Below, in pieces: positions 1 through 12,700 of a DNA stretch of 64,000 nt. This DNA comes from Yamagishiella unicocca (lineage: Eukaryota; Chlorophyta; Chlorophyceae; Chlamydomonadales; Volvocaceae), in NCBI GenBank assembly GCA_003116995.1, contig BDSL01000065.1, forward strand, positions 26,001 through 90,000, given 5' to 3'. The translations under genes and the position numbers were made by a program. The notes under the pieces are model-generated. The model did not search any database and was not told the DNA's origin. It was given only the letters and a program-made list of their open reading frames with translations. How positions within the stretch are numbered: the first letter of the stretch is position 1; each line of letters begins with the position of its first letter.

Positions 1-593
1 CTCAAAACTGTCATTTTTTCCAAATCTCAGAAGAGGAATCACGTGCGCAAAATCAAAATCGACGCGTTCAGCACGCTGCGCCGCCGCGGGAGCGGCTAGA
101 AGACAAGAACCTGCACTGCACTGGGCGTATGCCCTACATACGGCGCCTGAAGCAAAACCGTGAATCAACGGGGCCAAACACCCAAACAGTGTCTTATTGG
201 CATTATCGACGCCTCGTAAGCCCTCTCCCCTCATAAACCGATCTTCGCTCCTTGCGGACATTGTACTACATACTAGTAGGTCACAGCCCGGCAGCTTCTG
301 GAAAAACGCTGCGCGCTTGTGACCCCCTATGCAACACTGAAAGTGCCAGCGCCATGGCTGTCTCAAAACAACATGGCGCAGCAAAACACGGTCTTAATGC
401 GAGAACATAAAGCCGCTGAGCCGGTAATAACGGCAAAAATGAAACCCGGTCACGGACAGGGCCGCCCGGCCTTGGATGGGCACCTCTCCTCCCCCCGCGT
501 GATAGGTACGCGAGGGCAGCAGCTGCGTGGGTGCCCCATCACAAGCCCCTGGAGGGCGTAATACGGACAGCCCGTTATATAGCTGGCGGAAAA
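1..593. other. Intergenic, no gene recognised
   Basis: Only short, overlapping, uninterpretable reading frames are present. The stretch lies downstream of the minus-strand DUF506 gene that ends at 594, so it should contain that gene's 3' UTR. I see no clear TTACA (reverse TGTAA) poly(A) signal close to the stop. Confidence 0.5.
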
Positions 594-2635
594 TCAGTGC
601 TGTGGCAACCTCCACGGAAGCCAAGACCGCTCGCCTACGAGCTCATGCAGCTGCTGGGGCTGCGGCGGGCCCCCCCCCAGCCGTACCAGATGTATGGCGG
701 GCGCCTGCGGGTGCGCCGAGGGTCGAGTCTCCATGCGCGAGCCCCCACTGGACGTCCAGGCGGACACGGCCGCGCAGTCCAACAGGAGCTTGGCCGCCAG
801 CAGCCCGGCGCCGCCCGCCCCGCCGCTGGGGCACCTGCTGGGTAGCATGCCAGTGCCGGTGGCTGCGCGGCGGTGGTGGTCGTGGTGTCGTGCGGGGGGG
901 TGCGGATGTGGGTCCATCTGGGCCTCCTCGCAGCCCTTGGGTGGTGAGCCCAGAAGGCTCCCGCCGTCTCTGGCGGGCGACCCGCTGCTCGCAAGCACGC
1001 TGCCAGTCTCCAGGGACCGGCACCCAGAGGGCGAAGCGCAGTCAAAATCACACGACCGCGGCATGTCGTCCGGCAGGCCGGTCATGTGGAAGCCAGTGAC
1101 AGCGACCACGGGCCCGCGGTAGCAGCTCGCGGCCGAGGCGGTGGGCGGTGCGACAAAGCCCCTACTAGACGCGAAGGCTACTGGCAGCTGGCAGAAGACC
1201 GGGCTGCTGGGGCCGCCGCTGCCGGGTGCCGACAGCGACCCAACGGCCGGGGGTTCGGACTGATGATGGGCCTCGAGGGCTCCAGGGGGGAGCTGCGAGG
1301 AGCTTCGTTGGTGCAGAGACGCCTGATGGGCAAAAGCGCCGTCGATGGGACATAGAAACGGCGACGTGTGGCTGTTTCCGAGCGCAGCACATGCCGATAT
1401 GTCGCGTACTCGTGCGGGGCTGGGGAGCCACTTGCTTAGCATGGCCGCCTCCTTCCGCCAGGGCGGCAGCGCCAGGCCCTGCCGCTGGAACGAGTCCGCC
1501 ATCAGCGCACACAGCAGCTGCACGATGGGCACCAGGCGGCAGCTGCCGCCCACGTACACGTCGGGCGCGCGGCTGAGAACGTAGGTGTAGTCGGGCGAGG
1601 GGTGCGGGATGGTGAAGTGCTGCCGCAGGGCCGGCTCCACGATGAACTCCATGCCGGTGTACTCGCCCGTGCCGCGAACGACAAGGAACTCGTGCCGCAG
1701 GGACCTGCAAGAAACGGATGGTCGTTGCGTCAAGTGTGAAGGGCCCCCATCAAGTGTCAAGGCCCCCAAACGACTCAGCAACTACGGTATTGAACTTCTT
1801 CCAATGCACGCAAAGCGCGGATTCAAAGTTATAGGCTGGAAATATGGCCTGGCACGCGCCGATATTCGCGAACTGACAAGGCTTGGCTCCCGTCGGAACG
1901 CGACATCGCAGCACCGAAACGGGCCCAACAAAAGGCAACTTGCACGCAAATTTAACTTACCGGAAACATTCGCTGCCGCCGCCGAGGGCCACCCGTATGC
2001 TTACATCGTAGCCCCGACCTGAAAGCTTCGCTGCCAATGCACTCAAAAAGGTAGTCATGTTTGAACGCAAGCCCGGCTCCTCCAGTATTGATGTAACATC
2101 GCGATGAAGCTGCAGACAAAAAACGGCGGTTAGCCAATGTTTGTCGCAGTTTCCCCAGCCTCAGCTCGTAAAAGAGCTCGGGGACATGAACACTGAACTT
2201 AACCGATGCCAAGAGCACCGTGAAGCGGGACCCCTACTTAGAACCTTCCAAAGATACCACGCAGAGGTTTCGGGAAAAGGGCGAAAGAAGCCGCGCGTAG
2301 TTTCATAAATTGATTCAACTTAGAATGGGCCGTTCTCGATGCGCTATGAACCTCACCTGCCGCGCCAGCTCAGAAGGTTGACGTGCGGCCATCTCCAGTT
2401 TATGCGCCAGAGCTTCCAACTCTGAGCTCATAGGCTTAGACGCTTCCTTTTGGATGCCAGCGCCATCATCCGTATCCTGCTAGGACCCGACCCAAAACAT
2501 CCGCGTCAAACGACTGTACACCGACCGAAAGGGCGCTGCCAAGCGGCCAGCGTTTGAGCCCTCTCTACACCCTACTTCAGGGAATGCATAAACACTCACC
2601 TCAAAGTCGAAAAGCAGGTCGGTGGCTGGCTCCAT
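594..2635 (-). CDS. DUF506 (PDDEXK-like) family protein, copy 1
   Basis: Four exons on the minus strand: 2635-2600, 2476-2357, 2109-1961 and 1704-594 (472 codons including stop). All junctions are GT-AG and in phase. The 12-codon first exon starts at an ATG and encodes a short LLFDFE motif. Exon 3 encodes a segment ending GGGSECFR, which splices to SLRHEFLVV. Exon 4 carries the family core: EFIVEPALRQHF, then APDVYVGGSCRLVPIVQ, then LPPWRKEAAMLSKWL. This is the order expected of plant DUF506 (Pfam PF04720) proteins, whose fold is related to PDDEXK nucleases and whose biochemical role is unsettled. One Arabidopsis member, RXR1, is reported to restrain root-hair growth. The C-terminal 250 or so residues are Ser/Pro/Gly-rich and unassigned. 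A paralog lies just upstream at 5011-7077. Family assignment is firm; function is not. Confidence 0.86.
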
Positions 2636-5010
2636 AGGCTCCGTTTTGGAAAGATATTTTTTGTGTGCGTATCTTACTTTTTCACAAGGAGACAGCCCCT
2701 TAAAGGCAGAGGCAGGTATTCAAAATAAGCCTTTGGTTAAATTATTTGCTTTGTGAAGGGCGATGTATTGCCCGTACCACTGTTCGCGCCGGTGCGGCCG
2801 GATATTGTGTGTTGGCTGTGGTATAACTAGAACATAAGGGATTCAGGCCAACTATGCACAAGCCGACTATGTAGTTAAATGGAAAGGAATAGAATGGGGA
2901 TATGCTGGCAGATTTGATACTGAGAGCAGTTACAAGGGGCCGCAATGGGCATACGACAGTGGGAAGCGACGTAGATGTTGCGCACGCCCCAGAGATACAT
3001 GTCGAACTCTTATTAAGCAGAATATTATCTTGCAGTGCAGCGCACGCGTCGTCTGCCAGCCTTGCAGTAGGTGGTGGTCACGGCCACGTCACCTCCCCGC
3101 GCTGTCTATTTAAACGCTTCTATGCTCCTTTGTTCCTGGATTTGTAGACACAATAAGGATTCCGTTTTGAACAAAACCCAAGTTAGCCTGGGGGCCTGAC
3201 CAAAGACTACGGCGCACACCTTCACACACAATACAATACACCTGCGAGCCCAAACCCACGCGCATACATGTTCTCAAGATTAAAGGAGGGTTTAATACCC
3301 GGCATCACTGTTTTTACGTAGAGGATAATGGTGGACGGGTCGCCAGGTTCGCCAGGGGCGAACAGTCAGCTGGCTGTGGAGGCACCTGTGAAGGCGAGGC
3401 GAGAGCTGAGCTGGTGCGGGGGCGAGGTCAGGCGGGGTCCTACCCGCGCCAACGGAATAAGGAAATTGCTTCATGATGGTATTCCGTGCCTTCAAGAGGC
3501 AGATCTTCTACGTGTCGGTGCGCGGGGAATGGTGTGTGGGCCTACCTGGTGTGTGACCGCCAGGGACCGCCTTCATCGCCATGCCGTCGCGGGACCAGTC
3601 AGCTCGATGGGGGCGGAGGAAACTGCCGAATCGACATAGGTGGAAAGGCGAGGAGGCATCTCATTGGGTTGCTTGCTTCACCCCACCCAGAAAACATATG
3701 CTGCTGCACCTGCCTCCATCTGACGCATCTAGGCGCGTGCCGGCTGCGTGCAGTTAATGCAGCGGGGTTCCGCTCAGAAGGTCCGGTAGCTGCGAGCGTG
3801 AACGCGTTACATGTTGCTGCCACCAGGCCGTCCTTGCCGGGCAAGATTAGTTAGGCCCCACCAGTGCTGCACACGTACATCCAGCCCGTCCCTCGCTCAT
3901 ACTACCGGTGGCACAAATAAGCACATGATCGGTGGAGCAAACGACATGCCTATAAATGTAAATTTAGGATAACGTAAGATTACTTGGCTTCGCGCAGACT
4001 TATTTCATACGCTCGGTGTGGTGTTGTGCAGCGCAAGTGCACGTTAGGCAGCCCCACGCAAGCACGGCAAGCGGCTTGCCCACGATTGAACATAAACGTC
4101 GCGGCTGCCCGTCCACACGCGCTCCTCCCAGCCCTGCGTGCGACTATTCGTGCCGCGCTATGTACTTTAGATGCCAAAGGCACCGGCGCCGGGCCACAAG
4201 CAAGCAAGGGCTCCCGCCCTGCACTGCGCAGCTCAGCCTGGTCATAGTGATGCACATGGATGGATGGTGGTTGCGTGGAACGGTGACAAAATGGGCTTAC
4301 GCGGAGCCACGCTGCCATCCACTTGGCCGTCTTCGACACCCACCTCCCAGCAGGCAGGCAGGCGCGCACGTAACCCCCTATACCAAGACGTCGTACTGCC
4401 GTTTAATACGGTATTCTGGCTACCTATCGGATCTGCACCCCACGCTCATGCGCGCAGTGATTGGGTGACTGCCCCAGAGCGCCGTCGCAACATGCGTCGA
4501 TAAGTCGGAGTCATAAATGATATCACAAGCGCAATGACGCGCAAACATACATGCTGAAATGCACACGACCTGGCTGTGGATTCTGGAGCCGCAGCAGCTC
4601 ACCGAGAGAAACCAATCGATGGCCGGCATGCACGCTAGAGTACAAACTACGTGCGTGACGTGATCGTTGTCCGTGCCACACTAGACTACCCCCCTGACTA
4701 ACAGGCTAGTTCGGCAGGCTGGGGAGCAGCTAGCTGAGTGCTATGCTTGCCGCTTGCGGACCTCCATTCCTTGAGTCTCACTCTGACAGCAAGAGCTGAA
4801 CTTCCTTCCTAGGGAAGTGCCCACTTTAATCCGCTGGAGGATGCCCTCTTGTACAAAATTGAGGTGCAAAAAACAAAATTGCAAAGCCGCGCTGCGACAC
4901 GTCTCCTCTCCTCACCCCACTCCGCCCTGCTCTGCTCTGCCCTGCTCTGCCCTGCTCTGCTGTCCCAGCCGCCCCGCTGCCTTCGACAAGGCCATCATGC
5001 GGCCGGCGAA
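2636..5010. other. Intergenic between the two DUF506 genes
   Basis: This 2.4 kb should hold the promoter of copy 1, immediately above 2635, and the 3' UTR of copy 2. Reading frames here are short, overlap each other and match nothing I know. A GC-poorer stretch lies near 2640-2900. A short CTG-type tandem repeat lies at 4925-4962. Confidence 0.5.
4925..4962. repeat. CCTGCTCTG-type short tandem repeat
   Basis: About four imperfect copies of a 10-base unit (cctgctctgc) lie just below the stop codon of DUF506 copy 2, probably in its 3' UTR. Confidence 0.7.
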
Positions 5011-7077
5011 TCACCAGTCGCCACATGCATGCGCGTGAGGCTGAGGCTGAGCCCGGGCGGGCACCTCCGGGTGCAGCCCCTCCTGGCCCGGCTGGTCGGG
5101 GCGGCTGGTCCCCGAGGTGGCAGCGGGGGTTACGTGGAATCCCATCCGTACTTTGTGGATCGGCGCCTCGCCCCAGTGCGCGGGTGGCTGGGTCTGGATG
5201 AGACGATGGGCCGCCAGGGCTTGAGGCCCTGCCTGGAGCTGGAGGTGGGCAGCCAGCAAGCTGCTCTGCCCGCGGGGCATGCGACCCCCCGACGTTGCCG
5301 TGGGGCCGCTGGCCCTGCTCCTGGGGGCTGGCGACTGTCCCGCAGCAGCTCCAGCGCCAGCCGGCGCCGCCACCACTTCAGGAGCAGGTGGTGAGGGCCC
5401 TTCCGTGTCTGAACTGCAGCCCCCGGCGCCGCCGAAGGGTATGAAGCTCAGTGACTCGTAGCACCACTCCTCCTGCCGGATGATTCCCTGTACGGCCTGC
5501 TGGAAGTTGCCTAGCTGCCCAGTCCACTGCGGCTGCGGCTGGCCGGAGGGCGCAGACAGCGGGTCGCTGATGCGCGAGAACTGTTGCTGATGGGAGTGTG
5601 CGTGCTGCTGGTGCGGGTGCACGCTAGGCGCCTGCGAGTGAGGCGTGCCCGCGGGGCCGTCGGAGTTCCGTTGTGGCGGTGCGCTGATTCGGGCGAAGGA
5701 CATGTCGCGGGCGCGGTGGGGCAGCCACTTGCTGAGCATGGACTGGGTTCGGCGCCAGGGAGGTAGCGTGAGGCCCTTCTGTTCGAACGACTCCGCCATC
5801 AGCGCACACAGCGTCTGCAGCCAGCAACGGGGAGGAGCACGGCAGGCCGCAGCGAGGAGCGGGGCGAGGGTTGGTGCTTTGAGGAACACATGCAGCTGAT
5901 GCACGCGCACGATAAGCGGCTGTGCTTCGAGCGCCGAATGTCCCCCCAGGCGAAGGCGCAAAGCATCGTCGACCGGGACTTCGTAGCACGGAATGAACGA
6001 ATGTCACGCACCTGCACGATAGGCATCAGGCGGGAACCGGTGCCAACAAACACGTCGGGCGCGTAGGCCAGCAGTTCGCTGTACTCGTCCAATGGGTGCG
6101 AAATCACAAAGTGCTCTCGGAAGCGAGGCTCCACGATGAACTCGGCACCCTCGTGGTCGCCCTGCCCACGCACAGTGAGGAACTCGTGTCGCAGGTTCCT
6201 GTTGGGAGGCGGCATGCTAGTTGACGACGGGGCTTGCTTCACACGCGTCTTAACTGGCCCGCAAACGTTGCGTTACTTGCAAACTGGACAAAGCTGGACT
6301 TGCCTGAAGCACGCAGTACCTCCGCCTAGCGCTGTCCGTACATTGACGCTGTAACCCACAGCAGACAGCTTCGTTGCAAGCAATATAGCGTCTGGATCCC
6401 GCTCCTCTTGGACAAAGTAGCGTACGTCGCGCAACAACTGCAATGAAACATTAAAGTAGTCGGTAGTTATGGTCGTTTTCCAGGCCGTTCACGGCTTCAC
6501 GGCATTTCAGTCGCTATCAGTACCCGCTCAAGAACATGTGGGAATCCGATCAGAAGAAGCACTAAAACTTGTTTGGAAGATGGGCGGCCAAGACTGAATT
6601 GCAAGTTTGCCGGCGTGAACGCATACAGGTCTGCCGTCAGGCTTGCACATCTCCTACGCTTTGCCAGAGTAGCACCGAATTAAAAGGTTTCGCGACAGGA
6701 CGCGTCCTAACGCATCCCGCCGGGCATATGCGGCCGCCACAAGCAACCGCACCGAGCTGGCTCGCATACCTTGCCAGCATAATCGTCAACAGGTGCAGCG
6801 AAGAATATGAGCTTTTCCTTGTCGTGAGACAATTGCTCCTTGCTTCGGGCCCGCGGCATTGCGTCGCGTACGTCGGACGTGCGTTCCTCTACCTGCGGGT
6901 TCCCCGGTGCACACCAGCAGGAAGCGCACAATTCGATTACAACTAACCTGCTGTACCAGGTCTCATCCCCGAAACTGGACAAACGCCGTGTCCCTGTCGA
7001 CGCCGTGCGTTGCGCCCCCACAGTTACAGAGCAGAAGCCAAAACGCTTACCTCACAGTCAAAGACCAGGCTCCCCAT
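5011..7077 (-). CDS. DUF506 (PDDEXK-like) family protein, copy 2
   Basis: Five exons on the minus strand: 7077-7051, 6892-6770, 6437-6304, 6198-6012 and 5814-5011 (425 codons including stop), all in phase. The first exon is only nine codons (MGSLVFDCE) and parallels the tiny first exon of copy 1. Exon 3 encodes LLATKLSAVGYSVNVRTALGGG and ends in CFR across a GC-AG intron (AG|GCAAGT). Exons 4-5 carry NLRHEFLTVRG, EFIVEPRFREHF, APDVFVGTGSRLMPIVQ, then TLCALMAESF and LPPWRRTQSMLSKWL. The core matches copy 1 closely, while the His/Gln/Pro-rich C-terminus has diverged. It differs from copy 1 by an extra intron directly after MPIVQ. A tandem duplication is the simplest origin. Biochemical function is unknown. 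Confidence 0.86.
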
Positions 7078-9732
7078 GTAGATATTTGCGCTGGCCATAG
7101 CGGTGCTCGTCGTAGCGGTGGGCATCGTATGAGCAACCGAATTGCTAAAGAGGAGAGCGCTGGGCTATAGGACTAATGTAAAGGCCATGGCCCGAACTAT
7201 GGTCATTTGACGACGCGTTTGTCTTGTATAAGAAGGGTGAAGCATGTCATCGCGTGTGGCAAGCATATGCCATTTTTCTCCCATGTACGACGCGGCGAGC
7301 GCGTTGTGTGTCAGCTCCGGACATCCCTTCACTCGATTCGATTCTTCCTTATGCAAGTATCCTACTTTTGAGCAGTGGTAGCTATTACATTTCTGCTGAT
7401 ACCACGGCTAGTCGCCAAACTCGCCATCTTGGAAGATGCTAGAAGCACGGCAGCAAAGCAGGCGCTTTGAAAACAATGAACGGAAGCCACTGGGTCACAA
7501 ACCCCCAGCCTGCTGCTTTGGAACATTTGAACCCGACAGCGGGGCGGCAGGGGCCGTCAGCCACCACAAGCGAACATCCCTTGACAGAGTAGAATGCAAG
7601 AATATCAACTAATGTGCCATGATCGTAGAAGCATCAGAGTGTGCAGATTGCCTGTCGTTGAAATTTGCTAACGGCGCAAATCGAACAGCGCATCTGAGGT
7701 CGTGCTGCTCCTGCCTTGTCGTTACTTTGTTTGCCATCCATGGCTTCTTCAGTACCATCGACACGGCTGTTCCGCAGATGCCCAAAAGCGTTCAGACCGA
7801 GACTCATTACCTTGCAGCCACAGACTGCCCTCGGTACGCGTCCACGCCTGTCCATGATAATAGCACAGAACGTGCGCTGCGTTCTAGCAGCTCGCAGGCG
7901 AGCTCTCGCTGCAATCGTAACCATGTTTCGCAGTTGTCATTGACGACGCTGCACGGCCGATTCCGCGTTCTGCCCTGCAATGTCCTGCATTGCCCAAAGG
8001 CAACCAACAAGCAATGCAAAACTGGCAACACTTAACACGACGCGCACGCCAAATTATACCGCGTCCCCTGCGCGTTGCATCCGACCGGCATCCAACCAGG
8101 AATGCATCTTTGCATCTTTCCAATGCGCACGGCGGCTGCCATCAACTGGGTGAGCCGTGCAACCCCGTGCACAGCACCAAAAACGTCCGCACTCCAGCTG
8201 ACACACAAAAAGCCAGCATCCTTAGCGCTAAGGATGCTATTCCACAACACATCTGTCAGTAGCCGCGCAAGGCCACAAGACTCCGCCAAGACCACCTGGT
8301 GCTTTCCCACCTGCAATCAAGGACGACGCGCCTGACCCGAGACTTTGAACCTGATGGGGAGGAGCGAGGAGGAAGTAAAGAGATAAAGAAACCGCCGGCA
8401 TTTCCCGGAACTGCCGGCATCCGCCAGCTGCACCGGTACCTCCCGGCACCATCAACACAACTCATCACTCAGCCAACGATACAGCGCGCATTTCAATGAG
8501 CTATCATGCGGCTTCCCGTTGTCTTAAAACCGTACCTTTCTTGCGCGCGCACAATCCCACGCAAACACGTTAACGCACAGCTATATTCAGCGCGCCACCT
8601 CTGTTCAAGAGATTCCGCGCGGCCCACCTGCGTAGTACGACACACATAACGACGAGACTGCCAACAGCCACCGCCACTACCTCACCCAGCGCCATTAAGT
8701 GCCCTCACGAGCGATGCGGCCGCAGCAGGATTAACGCCCCCGGATTCAGTGTCCTCGGTAAGAATTATTACGTACAGATTCAATGCAAATCTCGCAAGAG
8801 TTCATTGCAAATCTCGCAACGGGCCTACATTCACCACTGCCTTGCATGCCATTGCGCGACTGGTGAAGTCATCTAGGATAGAGAGCAAGATAGGGCGCCA
8901 GCGACATCCCCGAATGCGCGCCACGCCAGCAGTTCCGGTGTCACTCCTGGCCGTCGGCCCGGCAGTTGCAGGGCCGTTAGTGTCTTTCAACTGCCTCCCT
9001 CGACTTGGTGCTCTAAAACCGTCCATCCTGGCTTCGTCCCGGACATCGTCGCCGGGGGCCGCCGCATAGGGCCCTCGCCCCCCTCGTCCGCAGTCGCAGC
9101 AACCATCACGTGACCTACACACTCCCCAATCATTTCAGACGCACCAGGTCTCTAACATCAGGTCTTCCCTTAAGACACATCATGTCACGTAGTTCCTACA
9201 AATATGTGATGCTGTGGTTCGATCGCCGGTCGAGGCGGTGGCCGCAATTCGACCAAGAGGAGCCCCCAGGTCCAGGGGGGGCGGGTCAGCCGGGGGTACC
9301 GCAGCGCGGTGCGGTGCAACCCGCCAGGTCCAGAAGGGGCTCCCCGACGGACGCGCCTGGACCCCAAGACAAGAAGTTCCGTGTGGAGCTGTTGTATTCG
9401 CGGAAGCACCACACATGGTGTGATTGTGATTATGGTTGTGGTTGTGGGTTGCTCGCCGCGGACTGACTCCCAGTGACCGCTACTGTCACCACACGGTGTT
9501 TCTCCAAGCTCGCGCCTTGCTCTTGCTCTTGGTCCACCTCCACCTCCTCCTCCTCTACCTCCTCCACCTCCTCCGCCACCTCCACCTCCTCCTCGGGCCC
9601 GTCACGCTCATTGCCAAACCGAACTGCAACGCCCTGCAGCGCCGGCCCACTAAAAACCCGGTGCCTCCCTGGAGCTCCTCGCCGGTGAGTCGTACTCGAT
9701 CTCTCGATGCCAAGCACTTGCAGCACTTGCAC
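7078..9732. other. Intergenic, no gene recognised
   Basis: This 2.65 kb lies between the 5' end of DUF506 copy 2 and the 3' end of the coiled-coil gene. Several frames of 70-140 codons overlap one another on both strands, and none resembles a known protein or shows splice-compatible conserved blocks. A perfect 24-bp palindrome at 8215-8238 is the only ordered structure I found. CT-rich triplet runs near 9540-9590 lie just past the coiled-coil gene's stop. Confidence 0.5.
8215..8238. repeat. Perfect 24-bp palindrome
   Basis: The 12 bases AGCATCCTTAGC are followed directly by their exact reverse complement, with no loop. A related AGCATCCTT...AAGGATGC stem occurs inside the fold-back element at 48283-48356, which suggests both come from one family of palindromic elements. 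Confidence 0.85.
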
Positions 9733-12700
9733 CTAGTGGTGCTGCGGCGATCCGACCGCCTGCACCTCGGGCCCTGACACGTCGTCACGTGCTGGCTGCT
9801 GGCTCGCGACCAGCTCCGCCAGGCTCTTCTTGAGCTCCGCGATCTCGTCTCCTTGCGTCTGGATGCGAGACAGAGCCTACGAGCAGCCAAGCCACAGGTC
9901 GGCCCGGGAGGGTGGGAGGTCGGTTTCGCCAAGCCCAGTCCAGCCCTTTTCGGCGCCAGGCACACTGTTCAGGAGCGTCTATCCGCATCGGCTCGCCCAT
10001 GTGCAGATCAGTTCGGTCCAGGGTGGGTCCCTATGGATCCATGTTGCACCGATACCGGCCCTCCCTGCCTCCTCCACCCACCCAACCGACACCGGCCCCT
10101 CCCTGCCCCTCCACCCACCCGCCCAACCGATACCACCAGCCTCCTCCACCCACCCATCCACCGGTTCATTTCTGTAACCCCTCTCCGCCCACCTGCGACA
10201 GGCTGCTGCTCAGCATCGTGTTCACGTGCTGGATCGCGGCCATCAGCTCCGAAACCTGACCCGACTGCCGCTGCTGCTGCTGCCGCCGCTCCTCGCCCTC
10301 CTCTTCATCAGCAGCCAGGGCCGCCGCCTCACAGAACTCCTGCAGCGACACCATGTCCGCCTCCTCGCACGCGGTGGCGGCTGTGCCGTCCGATGAAGAG
10401 CTGGGGGCCACCGGCGGCTGACAACACCCCTCCGCCAGGTCATTCGCCTCCACCTGCACGGCCCTGGCGCGCGCCGCCGCCCTGGCACCGACCTTGCGGC
10501 GCAGGTCGTCGAAGTCGTGTCGCAGGTCGGTCACCAGGTCCACGAGGGCCTCCTGCGCCTGAAGGGGGCGGGGTTGGAGGGCGGGGGGTCGTCCATAGTC
10601 AACATACATCACTGCGGAAGTGAAAAAGCTGGGGCGGGCGTGCGGATTGCCGTCGCCTGTTGGTGCTGGCGGCGGTCGAGGATCTCCATTTCAACACACA
10701 CACGCACACATACACACACAGCCGCTGCCGGTGGTACCGCAATTCCAGCCCGCGTGTACGACGCGCCATCACGCGATCCCTGCCCCGCCCCCTCCTGTGT
10801 TCTGTCCTGTGGGTTTCCTCGCTACTACCCCTCCCCCCCTAAACCACCACACTTCCGCTGCGAGCCAGTCAGCCAGCCACCCACCTCCACCATGAGCGCC
10901 TCTCCGCTCCGGAGCTCCACAAAATCGCCGTACAGCTGCCGCAGCTGCTGCCACAACAGCTGCTGCTGCTGCTCCGCGTGCTGCTGCTTCAGGTCCTGCA
11001 CGTGCATCTTTCCGCCGCCGCCCTCCTCCACTCCCACCTCCACGCCTCGCACAGCAGTTGCCGCAGCAGCGGCCCTCTGCGCCGCTGCCGCTTCCCCCCG
11101 TTGCTGCTGCTGCAGCTGCAGCTGGGAGCCCCTCCGGGACTTCCCGGCGGCGGTGCCGCTCGTCCCAGCCGCCGCCACCACCACCTGCGCCGCCATGACG
11201 GCCCTCATCCGCCGCATCTCCCGCTGCAGCGACCGCAGCTGCCGCCGCACATCGGGCGGGACCCCCGCCACGCTGCCAGCTGCCGACGCCGCCACGGACG
11301 ACAAAGGCGACGCGGGCGCCTGAGACCTCGCCCTCGGGGGGGTGCCGGACACGACGCTGGGGGGGGTCCAGGGCGGCGCCGCCCCGGTGCTGACGTCAGC
11401 GCCGTGTCCGTACTCGCCTGCGCCGTGCGCATGGGGAAGGGACCCCTCGCTCAGCGCCGCCGCTGCCGCCGCTGCTGCCGGCGGCGGCAGCAGCGCTGAC
11501 AGCAGGCACGCCGCCACGTGCTCCATTCCCTTGGCCAGCTGGTCCAGCGCCTCACGGCTGCCGTCCTGGTGGCGCTGCAGGTCCCCCTGCACAGCAGCCA
11601 CCTCCCGAGACAGCGCCTCCAGCAGCAGCAGCTGGTGCTCCCCCTGCTGCTGCTGCTGGTCCTGCTGCCGCTGCGCCCCGTCCGGCCGGTGCTGCGCCCC
11701 CTGGCCGCCCTCCGCCGCCTTCAGTCCCGCCTGCGACTCCTCCAGCCGCAGCAGCCGATCCTGCACCCCCGCCAGCTGCCTCTCCTGCTGGTGCCGCCAC
11801 CCCGCCACCTCCACCGCCCCCGAGGACAGCGCCTCCAGCAGGCCGCCGTGCTCCTGCAGCAGCACGCGGTGCTCGTCCAGGACCCGCTGCTCGTCCAGTG
11901 CCCGGTGCCGCAGTAGCTGCTGCCCGCGCTGCTGCTGCTCCAGCTCCGTGCCTTGTTGCGACACCAGCACCTGCTGCACGGACTCCATCCGCGACAGCCG
12001 CTGCCGCAGCGACCGCACCTCCAGCCACAGCGTCTCGCCCGTAAGCAGCTGCTGGTGGTGCTGGTGGTGGTGGTGGTGCGGGTACTGCGGGTACTGGGCG
12101 CCGCGGTGGATGTCTGGTGTCTGCGGCTCGAGGCCCTCCGCGTCGGGCTCCTCGAACAGCTGGCAGCCAGGCAGCTGCCGCGACGAGGAGCTCCAGGGAG
12201 CCACCGAGACGTCCCTGGAAGCAGCGGCGCCGGCAGCGGCCAGTCGTTCCGCCGCCGCCGTCGTCGCGGTGGCATTGCTCGCGTCCTTGGCCTGCTGCTG
12301 CTCCGCCAGCTGCTGCTGCTCGCGTTCCTGCATGTGCTCTGCGAGGTGCTCGTGCTTCAGCTGCATGGCCATCACGGCCTGAGCCAGGCAGAACATCTGC
12401 GGCGCGCAGGGGCGGATGGTGAAAGAGGTGAAAGAGAGGGAGGAAATGGAGGTTAGCGACGTGAGTTCCTGTCAGTCGGGCCAGGCAGCAAGCCAACTCT
12501 CGTCACTAGCTGCACCCCCGACAGCTAGCTGGGCAACCCATCGCCGGCCCCGCCCCTCCGCCTGGCCCCCCCCATCCCGCCGCACCTGCTGCCGGAGCTG
12601 GGAAACCTGCGACAGGGCCGCCGCCGCCTCCCCCGCCGCTGCCGCCGCCACCTCCCCCGCCGCTGCCGCCGCCACCTCCCCCGCCGCTGCCGCCGCCGCC

